Made by a program: the position numbers and the translations under genes. Under the pieces are notes generated by a model. The model did not search any database and was not told where the DNA came from. It saw only the letters and a list, made by a program, of their open reading frames with translations. From Fusarium oxysporum f. sp. lycopersici 4287 (lineage: Eukaryota; Ascomycota; Sordariomycetes; Hypocreales; Nectriaceae), in contig NC_030987.1 in assembly GCF_000149955.1 (NCBI RefSeq), forward strand, positions 3,131,138-3,195,137: a DNA stretch of 64,000 nt, in the 5' to 3' direction. Position 1 is the first letter of the stretch; each line of letters opens with the position of its first letter. Positions 37,274 through 48,900 of this stretch are shown in pieces.

Positions 37274-38454
37274 TCACCACATACTTCCGTTGACGTACTT
37301 CTTGGTACGTTCTAGACCTAATGTACGACCCTTGACGGCCCATACAGCAAGCGATGGCACCGGAACTTTGCCTAGGCGTCCAGCTCCGCGACTTCGACCT
37401 GTGGCGCATAGAAAAGCATCCACTCGAGGACCGCTCACAGGCTGTGGTTCCTTGCCTTTCAGTACGAGGTCAATGTTCTTGAAGACACCGGCAGCCTGAG
37501 CCTCCGTGATCAAGAATGCGGCGCGAGGCTTGGATACGACGTCTCCAACTGCCCATACACCCTCTGCATTCTTGACGCGCATCTCATCGTCCACGTCGAC
37601 ATAGCCCTGCTTGGTAAGCCACTCCTTGGGCAGGAACCCAGAATTTGGCTTCAATCCCATCGTCGCGAGGAATAAATCTGTCACCAACTCCTCCCCATTG
37701 GACAGCTTCACCAACGTCTTGCCATCTGGTAGTTCCGTCGTGTCTTCGGATCGTACTCCAGCACGGATCTCAACACCAAGGCGCTTCAGCTCAGACTCAA
37801 CACTACCAGCAATCTGGTCTCCAGCGACGACTTTGTCCTCAGCTGAGATGAGTAGAACGGTAGTCGAGGGATAAGCATATTGAATTTCGCCCGCGAGTTC
37901 AACTCCTGTAGCTCCGGCACCGGCGACAACAACATGCGTAGCCTTTTCAACCTTTTCAGCAGTGCTGTGAAGGCTCTCCACGAGCTCCTCGTGCGAGCTG
38001 GATGCTTTCCAAGGGAGTGAGGGGTCAACGGTTTCGGCACCGGTAGCAATGACAAGATGATCATACTTGAGCACGGTCTTCTGATCAGCACCAGCATCTG
38101 TATTGACTGTTACGGTACGGGCCGTGCGATCAACGCCAGAAGCGGTGCCGACAATGAACTCAACGCTGCCGGCGGGATACTGATCCAGGCCTGGCTTGAT
38201 AGGCGCAAAAATCTCATCATCATTTATAACGCCAGGGACAATGGCGCGAACAGAAGCTAGGTTCCAGTAGAAGTGGCTGCTCTGTAAGCTTGTCAGTATC
38301 GATAGCGTAAAGAGAACAGAATCTGTTGAGTGAGTACCTTTGAGACCAGTATAACTTTGAGATCTTGTTCACGAGGTCGCGTGTACTTGAGCAGTTGATG
38401 GGTGACGGCCATACCGCCTAGGCTACCGCCTAATACGACGACGGTATTTGTCAT
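37274..38454 (-). CDS. AIF/FSP1-like FAD-dependent NAD(P)H oxidoreductase
   Basis: CDS on minus: exons 38338..38454 and 37274..38281, giving 374 aa. The intron 38282..38337 (GTACTC...TTACAG) joins ILVSK to SSHFYWN in frame. This is a Pyr_redox_2 flavoprotein of the AIFM2/FSP1 and yeast Aif1 type. The FAD-binding Rossmann motif is at the N-terminus (VVVLGGSLGGMAV), the NAD(P)H-binding motif at VVVAGAGATGVELAGE, and the second FAD contact near GVWAVGDVV. There is no CXXC disulfide and no mitochondrial presequence. Such enzymes reduce quinones or act in stress-linked cell death, but the physiological substrate here is unknown. Length is typical (about 370-380 aa). Confidence 0.9.
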
Positions 38455-39271
38455 GATTAATCAATTGATGTGAAGTGAGCTTGATGGTTATTTCTTGGAG
38501 GTTTGTGGCACTCTTTATCAAAACTGAGTTGCTCATGTAACGTGTAGTTAACGTCGGAGAGACATGTGAGCTGTGAAAGTTTAAAGCCGAGCGAGCATGA
38601 TTGTTCCGCTCCCGATGGTCTCGGAGCAATACTAATCTCGTCTATGACGAGTTCAAGGCTGTGTAACGAAAAGATGTTCCGGAACGGCCTATGTTTCAGG
38701 CTCGTCGGAAACTGCAATATCTGATTTGAGGCTATCGTAGCTTCAGCTGATGTATTTGTATGGGTTTTCTACTCTGTTCAGCTCATGTTCAGTCTCAGAC
38801 CCCGAGGTGGGGAGCTGTCGAAGCTTGCTTGTGCTCATGCTTTGCATCCAATTTTGATGCATAGGTAAGTAGTATCAACAAAGCATTGTCTATACTCATT
38901 CGTTATACCATAATAAATAATATAGGTATCTCCAAGAATTATAGCCCCTGTTCCCCACGTGCCTCGCTTCACCATTCAGTCGCAATTATCCAGCAGCTCC
39001 TTCCTTCCCTCGGCAGATCCCCTTCTCATCTCACTTAAGGAAGGTAGGGAAGGTCCCCCAAAGTAACCAATGGCAGATCACGACGTCACTCAGCGCAACT
39101 TGGCCCCTGAGCCCCTCCATCGAATCCCATGACCCCGCTATAACCCGCACGACGGGAGAAGCTAAGTTAAGTTCCTCAACAAACATCCCAACAGCTCTTC
39201 TCTTTCTTACCTTCTTCTCCAAACTCGATTCCTTCAATAACTCCAACAACTTTCTCACTTCTTTGCCCATC
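38455..39271. other. Divergent promoter region between the oxidoreductase and ACB1
   Basis: This 817-base stretch holds two opposite promoters. There is a long pyrimidine-rich leader before ACB1 (about 39180-39270) and a CCTCGG hexamer at 39008. The open frame on minus at 39031..39333 overlaps ACB1 and is a shadow. Confidence 0.5.
39008..39013 (+). promoter_or_regulatory. CCTCGG hexamer upstream of ACB1 (candidate fatty-acid regulator site)
   Basis: CCTCGG lies about 260 nt before the ACB1 start codon. It is the same core as that upstream of the Lon gene and matches FarA/CTF1-type targets. Chance occurrence is quite possible. Confidence 0.3.
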
Positions 39272-39679
39272 ATGTCTGAATCTTTCCAGAAGGCCGTCGA
39301 GGACTCCAAGAAGCTTACCTCTAAGCCCAACACCGACGATCTTCTCAGGCTCTACGGTAGAGTCTCTCTGACTCGTGTCTTCAACCTCTCAGCTAACGTT
39401 TTCAGGACTCTACAAGGTCGCCAACGGCGAGGACTTCTCCGCTGCTAGCGCACCCGGCATGTTCGACCTCAAGGCAAGTTTTGAAGCCTATATTCCTTGC
39501 CCGCGACAAACTAACACCGCTGTCAGGGCAAGGCCAAGTACAACGCCTGGAAGAAGGCTGCTGAGGAGGAAAAGCTCACCCCCGAGGCCGCTCAGGCCAA
39601 GTACGTTGAGCTGGTTGAGGAGCTCAAGGAGAAATGCGGCTACGATGCCAACAAGGTTCCCGAGGCCGTTGGTAACTAA
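39272..39679 (+). CDS. ACB1: Acyl-CoA-binding protein
   Basis: CDS join(39272..39356, 39406..39473, 39527..39679), 101 aa. The protein binds long-chain acyl-CoA esters and donates them to lipid metabolism; it is cytosolic. The start is ATG 39272 (MSESFQKAVEDSKKL). Intron 1 (39357..39405, GTAGAG...TTTTCAG) gives LYGLYKVANGED, the ACBP signature. Intron 2 (39474..39526) has a GC donor (AAG|GCAAGT) and a strong CTAACAC branch site. Only this splice gives the expected FDLKGKAKYNAWK; using the nearby GTTTTG donor would shift frame. The four-helix bundle is complete, ending EVGN-like VPEAVGN. Length is slightly above the 86-92 aa of yeast and mammals, as in other filamentous fungi. Confidence 0.95.
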
Positions 39680-40976
39680 GCGTCCAAATCACCACTTCGA
39701 ATAGACAAGCCTCCACGACGGAACAAGTCAAGAGCAGGAATATCTAAACGCATATGAAACCATACAATGTTGGAATCAGATCAGATGGGAGAAGCCCTTT
39801 TGTGGTTCCCTTTTACGCTGCCTATAGCACGCATCGTATTTAGCTGCCGAGATAAATCATACCCTTTCGTTTTGCGTCATTGATGCCGTCCAGACTTCCA
39901 AAGCAGAGTACTCGTATCGTACCAGGAATATGACCTTATGTGTTATGTGTTCCTTGGTGGGCAACATGTCATGGGATTTCGCTCCCGGTCACATGTGACA
40001 TCACTCACAGCTGACGGTGATTCCCAAACTTGGTGGTGCATTATCACGTAATACTCCTCAACTCATGACATTGTGGTGTAGCAGGCACTTGAGTTTTGTA
40101 GGAGAATGTACAACTTCGTTGCCTGTAGTCCCAATTTGACCTTGGACTTGCGCCTCAAATGTCATTACATAAGGCGTCAGAGTATCTGACTGAAGGTCTA
40201 TGGAGACAGATCTACAGATGTGATACGCGTAGATCAATACAACATAGGACATGGATATGAGCTGCTATTGAACCATGCCAGGTCATCAATATATCATCCA
40301 GCTCCTTACATAACACAGTAATACCACAGTCCAGTATCTATTAAGTTCGTTGCAGCTCATTGGCGCATGGCGCATTGAGAAGAGTGGATATGTAAGACTT
40401 ATATACTTACTATTCTCAATGGCTCACATTTGTTGCGACGATTTCACAAATAAGCATCACTGTTTCTCATCATTGTATAGAATGTCTTGGTTGAATTGTG
40501 TGCAATGTCGAGTAAAATTGTCTACCAGGGCAATTATTAATGTCAAGTATACGAGGCGGAGACTAAGCTCTCGCAACGTGACGAATAGCAAATAAGTTTT
40601 AGGTGTAACAAGGTATACGAAAACCGTATACCGATCGTAAGAATGTATGTTCCAAGCGCTGAGCGTTTCTCATTTCGTTTCAACTCGTCCTCCTCATGCT
40701 CTTTTCCTAACCAACCAAAAACACCAAGCCGATCAACTCCAGTTGAAGACGTAAACAGAATGGGGATATCGAAAAAGGGGTATTTCATCAGAAGAATAAT
40801 GTAGCTCGACATTGCACCACGTGTTTTGTTTTCAATCCACCTCTTACTTGGCGTGTTCCACGCATAAAGCCTTTCGTTGCTTTCTTCATCATTGAGTCAT
40901 TATTCGCGACGACGCATGAGCGTCATTTTGGGTGGTATTTCGCGAAAACCAGTGTTTCCACGGGGAAGTTTGTGAC
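39680..40976. other. Convergent intergenic region between ACB1 and the GPI protein gene
   Basis: About 1.3 kb between two stop codons with short, featureless open frames. It probably holds two 3' untranslated regions and spacer. Nothing else is seen. Confidence 0.45.
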
Positions 40977-41833
40977 TTAGAGAAGGGCGAAGAAGCCAGC
41001 AGCAGCGAGGAGCATGGCACTGACGCCAGTGAGGGAAGCACCACTGCTGATGGTGGAAGGCTCGGCAGAGCCAGGAGCGGACTCAGATGGCTGAGTAGGC
41101 GCGGCAGTGGCGATAGTGCTGTTGGAACCACTCCAAGCCGTGCTGTAGCCAGAGCTAGGGGCAACAATGGTGGTCTTAGCAGCCTTGGTCGTGGTCTTAG
41201 CGACAACCGACTTGGTGGTGGTTGCAGGCTCCGTGCTGGCAAGAGAGGTGCTGATGATGTAGACGGTTGTCGAGGTGGTCTCCAGGGCAGAGGTGGTGGT
41301 AGGAGCAGCAGTGGTAGTAGCAACGGTGGGAGCAGCGGTGGAGGTCATGAGCTTCTCGGTCTTGAGGCCGTCCTTAACGCCATACGCCTTGGCACACTGA
41401 GCAAGATCCATAGATTCAGGGCAGCACCAGGTCTGGGCCTTGGTGTCATGAGAGCAGTAGTAACCCGCATCACAAGAGTCTAGAGAGATAGTTAGTATTC
41501 AGTTTGCTCTATGAAAAGACTTATAGATGAATGAGTCTGGGTGTACATACTTCCAGTGCCGTCAAAGCAGCAAGACTGCTTAACGGTAGGGTTGAAACAG
41601 TGGGTAGAGTCATCCTCGGAAGGGCAAGACTCGTAACCAGCACCACAAGCCTCAGCGCAAGTGTCACCGCCGCCACCGCAGACTGACTGATCAGGCTGGT
41701 ATCCAGGAGTAGAACGGCGAGCGAGGCTGAGACCCTCAACGGGTGCCTTGACCAGCTTGTAAGGCTGGGGCTCGGCAGCAACGTTGCTGGCACAAGCCAG
41801 GAAAGCGACAGAGGCGATGGTTCGGAAAAGCAT
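40977..41833 (-). CDS. Cysteine-rich, Ser/Thr-rich GPI-anchored cell-surface protein
   Basis: CDS on minus: exons 41551..41833 and 40977..41479, giving 261 aa. The intron 41480..41550 (GTATGT...CTCTAG, with a CTAAC branch) joins FDGTG to NSCDAGYYC in frame. The N-terminus is a signal peptide (MLFRTIASVAFLACASNVAA). Residues about 50-130 form a module with 12 cysteines, including two CC pairs, followed by a Ser/Thr/Ala-rich, probably O-glycosylated stalk (TTTAAPTTTSALETTST and similar). The C-terminus is small residues then a hydrophobic tail (GVSAMLLAAAGFFALL), as expected for GPI attachment near SSGAS. It is likely a cell-wall or plasma-membrane protein. I do not recognise the cysteine module by name, so no biochemical function is assigned. 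Confidence 0.88.
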
Positions 41834-44576
41834 CTTGTCAAACGAGCAAAAAGGCTGGAATTCGAACGAAGTTGAAGTTGAGCTGAGTTGGTTTATACGA
41901 GTCCGATCTGGCTGACAGGGAGGAAAGCCACAAACAGGGTATACCGATGACGGTGGAGAAGGCGGTTTTGCGCTGAGCGGTAAGCGAGCGAGTGAGTGAG
42001 TGAGTGAGTGAGTGAGTGAATGCTAGATAAAACTAGGATCAGAGTATAAACGACTGTTGTTGTTGTTAAAGAACGGAACGAGTATCGATAAAAGGACGAT
42101 TCTCTAGGATAGCAGCGATGACAACAAGGACGAACGAAGAGGTGTGTGAGGGAAGATCAAAAAGATGAAGTCGTCGAGATGGGGGCACATTCATGTAAGT
42201 ACTAGTAGAGGCAGTGAGAGACTGGGCCACACCAAGCCTAAGGAAGGAAGGGCTCTGTCTCTCTCGTCTCTCGGGAAGCAGCAATGGAACCGTCAAAAAC
42301 TCGACCCTTCCTTCCCTGGTAAATAAGGACGGGTTTCATGGCCGTGATAGGCTGGTGCAAGACGGAGCATCATGCAGAAGCAGTCTGGCCCTGCAGTGGT
42401 TCTGTTCCCGGGGGTAACAAGGACAGGGGCCCCCTAATTCCTTTAATATTTTTTAATTTAAAATGCCCATCGTGGTTTGCTTCAATCACCACCAATCCGC
42501 GGACAACAAGAAAAACACCATGCCTAATATGGATGGACTGGGGCAACGGGACCTGATACGGAGGTTGCTCGATGGTTTGAGCGTTTTGTGACAGGAAAAG
42601 ATGTTTGAAAGGCATGGATATAGGGTTTTGTGTTGAAACAGCTATCGAAGATAAATAGCAGATGCAACCTTGGAGCGAAAAGGTAAAACAAGACGATACC
42701 ACATGGCTTTGTGGTGCGACTTGTTTCTTCTGCCCGTTAACAAATGGCCCATTTGAGATATTTTCCACCCCAGATCCTCTGAAATGATCGCCAGCTCGGG
42801 CAAATAACAGCTGTTAGTAAAGACGAACTAACGAGTTGATAGATTTGAGAGCCCAGGTTAATTAGCCGCCCACTTACAAAAACACAGGCCAAGCCCTACT
42901 AGGCCATGGTGTAAAAGAGCGCAATCTTGGAGAATCAGTTGGTCTCTCGCCCAAACTCGAGAGTCAATCTTGCATATGCTTTACCGAAAAATGCCAAGTT
43001 CCTTTTGACGTCAAAGGGTGATATTCCTTCAATAGCGATCAGCCTCTTTGCTGACCTCTCCCGGCTATTGTCTCTGTGAGGGGGAGAAAAAGAAGAGATA
43101 GCGCATGGTGGTGTTGCCTTTTACGGCAGGTACCTGAGACTGAATACTGGGGCATGTCACTCATTGCAGCCTCTGAGTGGCTGATTTGAGCACTGTAAGT
43201 TGTGTAACTTCAGGGGTCCAGTGGGAGGCTGCAGGTACTACCCGAGGCCCGTTGCGCTAAGAGCCCGCCTGACGCAGGAACAGGAACAAAGACTTGGCGT
43301 CCTTTTACCGAGTACGTATCGGATAATATGTTCTTTTACACAACGAATTGTCTCAACAATGACTACTAGGTACCTAAAAGTAAGACACTTAATGTCGAAT
43401 ATCACATTCTCTATCGATTTGGTCGATTCACATATAATCACTAGTGCTTTGACTACGCATTCTCATCCACACAATTCTATTGGCTCTCTCTCATGGACTG
43501 ACGACCAACCCTCGTCTCTCTTTTTCGCTCAGCGGGCTTGGCCTTGGTTTCAGGTTATTTAAACGACAAGGTCATGCGCCATTAACTCAACCACTTAACC
43601 CACAGAGCAACCAATTGGCAGGGGTCCAAAGTCTGGACCCAGTAACGTCAGTGGCAATCTTAATTTCAATGCGAGCCTGTTCCCCAGACTAAGCCAGTAC
43701 CTGAGCGTCTATTGACCTTTGCGCGACTTGATCACTTTGCTAGTTACTCCTTAGACTGTATGACTCTGTTGTGCCTGAGTACGATATCGTGGTGGCATCA
43801 ATATTTGGCGGCTGAAATAAACTTTCATACTGATGTCACGATGAAAATATCATGGCTGCTGTGCTGTCTTCGTATAAATCCGCTGACAACTCATCACCGG
43901 CTTCCCGCAGACGCTTAGACGGTTACATCAACAACGCACCTGGACAGAACAAGCCCAAGGAACACGTAGGTTAGCTACCAATGAATGAGCTGGCATAATT
44001 GACACGCAACTACCCATAAAGACTAGTGACTCATAACACCACATCATGTATCTTCCCATCACTCTCAGCTTCAAGGAAAGCAGCCTCTTCGATAGCGTTC
44101 ACTGGCAAAAGACCCGCGCTTGTCAGTGCTTCTTAGCTCCAGTTAATGTCCTGTAGATTGGTCTTCATCTCGATATCCGTTAACGCGAAATGGCGCTGTC
44201 CGGAGCACTTGGTGCCTCGATCTAGTTCTACCTAATTTGGACAGTTCTTAGGATCATCAGCTAATGCAGCGATCGATCACCTTACTCAGGTTTAATAAAT
44301 CAATTACTCGAGCTATTGTACTGTGAGCGGACATAAAGATCCGACTCTCCTTTTACCATACCTCCCAGAGACGCCCAAAAGAAACGCATTACTTTACTTA
44401 TTAGCACAAGCACGTATCCCCATCCTGTAGTCTCCTAACCGGTGTCTAGTACAAGATGGCTAGGGCGCACCTCATATATGTATAATACAGGCGTTTCAAA
44501 CATCACCTTGGTTTCCGTCCATCAAAGTTGGAGATTCTCCTTGAACCCTAGTGGATCTTCGCGATGGAGCTCCCAT
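41834..44576. other. Intergenic region between the GPI-protein and BTB-bromodomain genes
   Basis: These 2.7 kb contain the promoter of the minus-strand GPI gene on the left, including the GAGT repeat, and probably the 3' region of the BTB gene on the right. The open frames (42370..42768 minus, 43200..43562 plus) have no motif and no splice support. Nothing else is seen. Confidence 0.45.
41986..42020. repeat. (GAGT)n microsatellite in the GPI-protein promoter
   Basis: About eight GAGT tetranucleotides lie roughly 155-190 nt upstream of the minus-strand GPI-protein start codon. It may sit in the promoter or 5' leader. Such tracts are length-variable, but any effect on expression is inference. 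Confidence 0.85.
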
Positions 44577-45911
44577 CTAGTCGGCTTCATCACCACCCAT
44601 CTTGGCAATCCATTTGTTCATGTGAGAAAACTTGTCTTCGAACGTCTTCTGGAGCTTCTCCCCCGCAAGCCACATTGGGTCTCCCTTCTTCCAATACGTG
44701 AAGCAGTTATCGAAAATCTGACGTACGTCTGCAACGAACTCTTCGTCGCTGGTATACTCCTTGCGATCCATCTTGGCCTTGATCGTGGTAAGGTCCATTG
44801 GTCGTTTGACCTTCTCGAAGTAGTCAGGCACGCCATCCTCCACGGGTTCGACAGCGTCTCTAAAAGGGCCGACGAGTCTGGTCCAGAATCCTATTTTCAA
44901 GTTAGCGATTGTCTTCAGAGGCGCCAGAGGTGAACTTGCCAGGTCCGGACAACATTCTTGTCAACAGGTCCGCGCAGAAATCCAACTTTTGTGATGTGGT
45001 AAAGTCTCGGCCTTCGGCATAGCCAGCACTAGTCCTACGTCGAGGCGCGGGCTTGGGCAAAGATCCGCGAGCTTTGATCGATCGATCTGCTGATGCTGGA
45101 GCGCTGACTGGTCCACCGCTCGTTCGTCTGCTCTTCTTCGCATCATTCTCAGGCTCGTCCTCCAGATAATGAACGTTCTTTCGAGGTGTCACAGAAGGGA
45201 CAGCACTGGTGGCTGATGCTTCGGGGGCGGGAACCGTGTCGAAGGAGCTCATGGCAACGACAAGCTCGCTGAGGACCTCCTGAGGTAGCGACTTGGCAAA
45301 TTCTGCTCGGGCGTCCGAAAAGCGCATGTACTCAGCGGTCCATGACAGCAGCAGTTTTCGAATCGATGAGCCTTCAGGTGTATCCTTCCAGACCTGGATG
45401 AGAAGGGGTGTAGCTGGGATCGATTCCGTGATTCGACGACAGTCAATCATAGCGGTAAGAGCTTTGTCACATAGTCCCTTGATATTGAGTTTATGACCAA
45501 GCTTCCAAAGTCCAACAAGAGCCTCGTACGATGGGAGATTGGCCTCGTCCGCAATCACCTTGTCCGTGTAAAGAAAATGCTGAGCCAGTCCAAATATTTC
45601 CTTTGTGGTCTCAGGAAGCTTGACTATGTGCTCAATCTTGTCATCGGGTTTGGTTTCTGAAAAGTGCTTTTCGTAGAACTCGGATCGAGAGCAGAGGAAA
45701 TCTTTCTGTATGCCGAAAGGAGTCTCATCAGGACCAACGAGTATGATGACAAAGGTGGGATGCGGTTCGCTATTTGATGTCAATATGTGTTCAGAGAACG
45801 GTATCGATAAACGTACAGCCAGGAGAATGGCTTCTTCTCGGTTTTGACATCTTCAACCTTGGTCTCCATGGGAACTGAGGCACGAACCTCTTCGGTTTGA
45901 GTTTCAGACAT
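44577..45911 (-). CDS. BTB/POZ protein with a C-terminal atypical bromodomain
   Basis: CDS on minus: exons 45817..45911, 44940..45769 and 44577..44890, giving 412 aa. A small charged head (MSETQTEEVRASVPMETK) precedes a BTB/POZ domain at about residues 34-130 (PTFVIILVGPDETPFGIQKD, FLCSRSEFYEKHF, then the LPSYEALVGLWKLGHKL helices). A disordered Ser/Lys/Arg-rich linker follows. The C-terminal ~105 residues are a bromodomain (GPFRDAVEP, VPDYFEKVKRPMDLTTIKAK, FVADVRQIFDNCFTYW). The residue that aligns with the acetyl-lysine-binding Asn of BRD4 is Trp. The intron 44891..44939 uses a GC donor (G|GCAAGT), with a CTAAC branch; no GT donor keeps the bromodomain in frame. Intron 45770..45816 is GT-AG. 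The role is unknown; a chromatin or ubiquitin-ligase adaptor is inference. Confidence 0.85.
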
Positions 45912-48900
45912 GATGAAGATTTGAGGTGCGAAGACGATATCCCACATAAAATTTGGTGTGGAAGTGTACTATCGAGGTCTTGAATTCGGTCGAGTGATGG
46001 AACAGATCTGAATCAGTGGTAAGCCAAGAGCCTTATTCACGGACAACCGAGCAGTAGCACGACGGCAGTGTCAGGAGGGTGAAGTAATTGTGTGCAGAAC
46101 AACCCCATAGACTCATATTTCAATTGAACATGAAAGTCGAGTCTCAGCCTCGTCGAGAATTTCGCAATTTTGAGAAGGCGTTTGATGTAGTGAAATAGGG
46201 AAGCCATCTTACTCGAGTCTTCTTTGTTCTCATCCACCGCTCGTTTCGCCGTCTCTTGAAGCCTTGTGTCAATTGAAACACATCGGCAGATCTTTCGATA
46301 TAAGATGCCTCTAGATTTTGATGTAGATTGATGAAGAAGGGCGGTAAATGATGAGTTGAACTTAAACTTCGCTTCTGTGCCCTGATTCAAATGAATATGA
46401 AGCTAAGAGAGAAGTCGCGATGAGATTGTTGGCCAATAAGATCACGGGACGACTACAAAGAGGGATCGGCCTGCAGATTGTCCGTTCCCGGCTCACCTCG
46501 GTCAATTTCATGTCACCTCGGAGGTTCAAAGATGGTTACCCTAGATCCGTTCTCTCGACATCGAATCATCGACGAAGACTTAGTAGGCTAACGTTGTCAA
46601 CAAGTTATGAAATATGTTATTGAGACTTACGTTGACTATCATAAATACTAAGTAAGCGAGAATCGTATTCTCAGTAATTCTTGTCTTCGTTAGGCACACA
46701 ATGGATAAGCACTACCACACTACACTCTCAACGTTATCCTCGCACAACCAGTCCAATTCGCCCGAAACTACTGGTCTTCACGTATAACGATCACTGGAAA
46801 CCCCAAGCCTACTGATACTCTCCCCTACACCCGTGCATGAAGATCAAAATAAGTAACGGGGTTCTGTCGTACGATGCTGATGCACGTCTCGGAATATTGT
46901 GAGCGTCACGGCAAGTCCAAAATAGATACCGAGCACATGCCGAGAGTCTCTAATAATGACAATGCTTGCGGATATCAGAAGTATCGGGGAGTTGTTACTT
47001 GTTTCTTTCATTGTGTACCATATTGAGTATAGTACTGGACATGGTTCTGGAAGATGCTCAAACAAGGCAGCAAGTCCCAGATGAATTGTTCAATCAGCGG
47101 ACTTGCCAAGCACATCTGTATGTTTCATGCAAGTCCCCTCGCGGCTGGCTAAGCTCGAAGATTCTATCCAAGTTCATGGATAGCATTAATGCAATTAGGT
47201 TGGTGCATCAAACCAAATGGAGAAGTGACATGGTCCGTGATCATGCAGTACAGTACTTCAATCTCAACCATGATCGCCAGTATAGAGATCCATGTGGCAA
47301 CAGAACAATAATCGAGCCAGTCAACTACAGACCTGGAACGCTCTCCAAACATGCGACCCATTAGGATCCGCAAAAGAGCTTACGACAATCTGTGAGCTGT
47401 AATACAATGCAGCCCGAACCACATATCACGGCAGCCTGAGGAAACAAAGACACAGTACACGTATCCAGGTGAACGTATAAGCTCGCTCCTAGGGGTACAG
47501 AATAGCGAGTCTGTTTTCCGTGGGGACCCCATGGTTCCTCATCCCCAGAATTATACTGTAAGCCTGCTATCTATTGACGGGGAGTCTGGGGACAAAGCAG
47601 CTGACTGATTGATGCGCATACATAGCCGGCAAACCAAGAACGCAAATGTTGAGCCGGACTACCAATCTAGAATATCGATCACGCGTTATCCAGACCACCA
47701 GAGTCCGGGCGCCCGGTAATGGGTCACGGAGTGCCGAGGAAGGTGTTCCGGATGATACGATCGCACAGTTCGGCGTCTAAACCCGTGTCTCGCATCACGC
47801 GATATTGTCCGCAGTCTCTATGATGCCCTGCCATGGTCAAGTTCCCCAGACCTCAATGTAGCACCAGTATCCATATTTACATACGGATGGGCACCCGGGA
47901 AAAAGCAAATCAGAGGAAGGGAAAAAGGCAAGTGGAAGAATGCGGTGCATTTCCCGTGGGGTCAATGTAGCAAGATCGTCGGCCATCTGCCGTGCATATG
48001 CCGATAAGGCATCCAAGTTGGAGGTCTACGGAAAGCAAGGAACCAACAACTGTGATTGGAAGTAACAAGAGCTCGAAATCCTGGGGCACTCGAAAGATCA
48101 GGCCAGAAGCTGGTCAGGGCGCATGCTTCAACATTCCACATCTCGCGGGGTTCGCCTTGCGACAACTTCAAGGCATTTCACCGATAGTCCTCAATTGGAT
48201 GAGCAAATTGACTGAGGGGGCACCTAACTCCGTCAATCCATTGGGCTTTGAAACCCTCAACAAGCGACGAAGACATGCCTGACATCGCAAGTTCACTGCG
48301 CAGAAAAGTCGCTGTTGCAGTGGTTGGGGATATCTCCGAGAAGGTATCCGCTATCATCAGCCCATGCTGATGGATAATCGTCTGAGTGCCCTGTACATGT
48401 ACCCTGGTCATGAATGGATATTCTTTTCACACACAACTGACTGATGCATGCCTGCCCGTGGAAACGAATTGACCCAGGCACTGATGTGGGAAATAAAACC
48501 AAAGACAAGAAATTGAGTCGTGGTATATGGCACAGCAGTAAAAAGTTCAATGCACCTTAAGCCGCTCGCTGCCGTGAGCAATTGCCTGCCGAAGTCTACA
48601 TGAGACTGCTGAATTCTACACCGCTGACCCTGTAGCTATCCACAACCTTCCAAAATGGAAGTTGTTCAACATGTATGGGGGAGAATGGGTCGCCAATTGA
48701 TCTGTGTCGTATCCGAAGCATCTCGAGTGCGACAAATATTTGAGCAAAGACCAACGAATTTTCCATACCGCGGACATGTCTCGGCACGACTGCAAACCGC
48801 AGTTCCATAGCATTGTGAGGCAGAGGCTAGTGGGCTTCTAAAGCAGCATCCAATCCAATCCAATCTCGGCCCAACTTGCGTGAATCCCCAGATCGTGAGA

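Noticed and set aside
40932..41483. 183-codon Gly/Ser/Arg-rich frame antisense to the GPI-protein gene
   Set aside because: The repetitive Thr/Ala codons of the real gene create this frame on the other strand.
46037..46390. 117-codon open frame upstream of the BTB-bromodomain gene
   Set aside because: No recognisable features, and it lies in the presumed promoter region.
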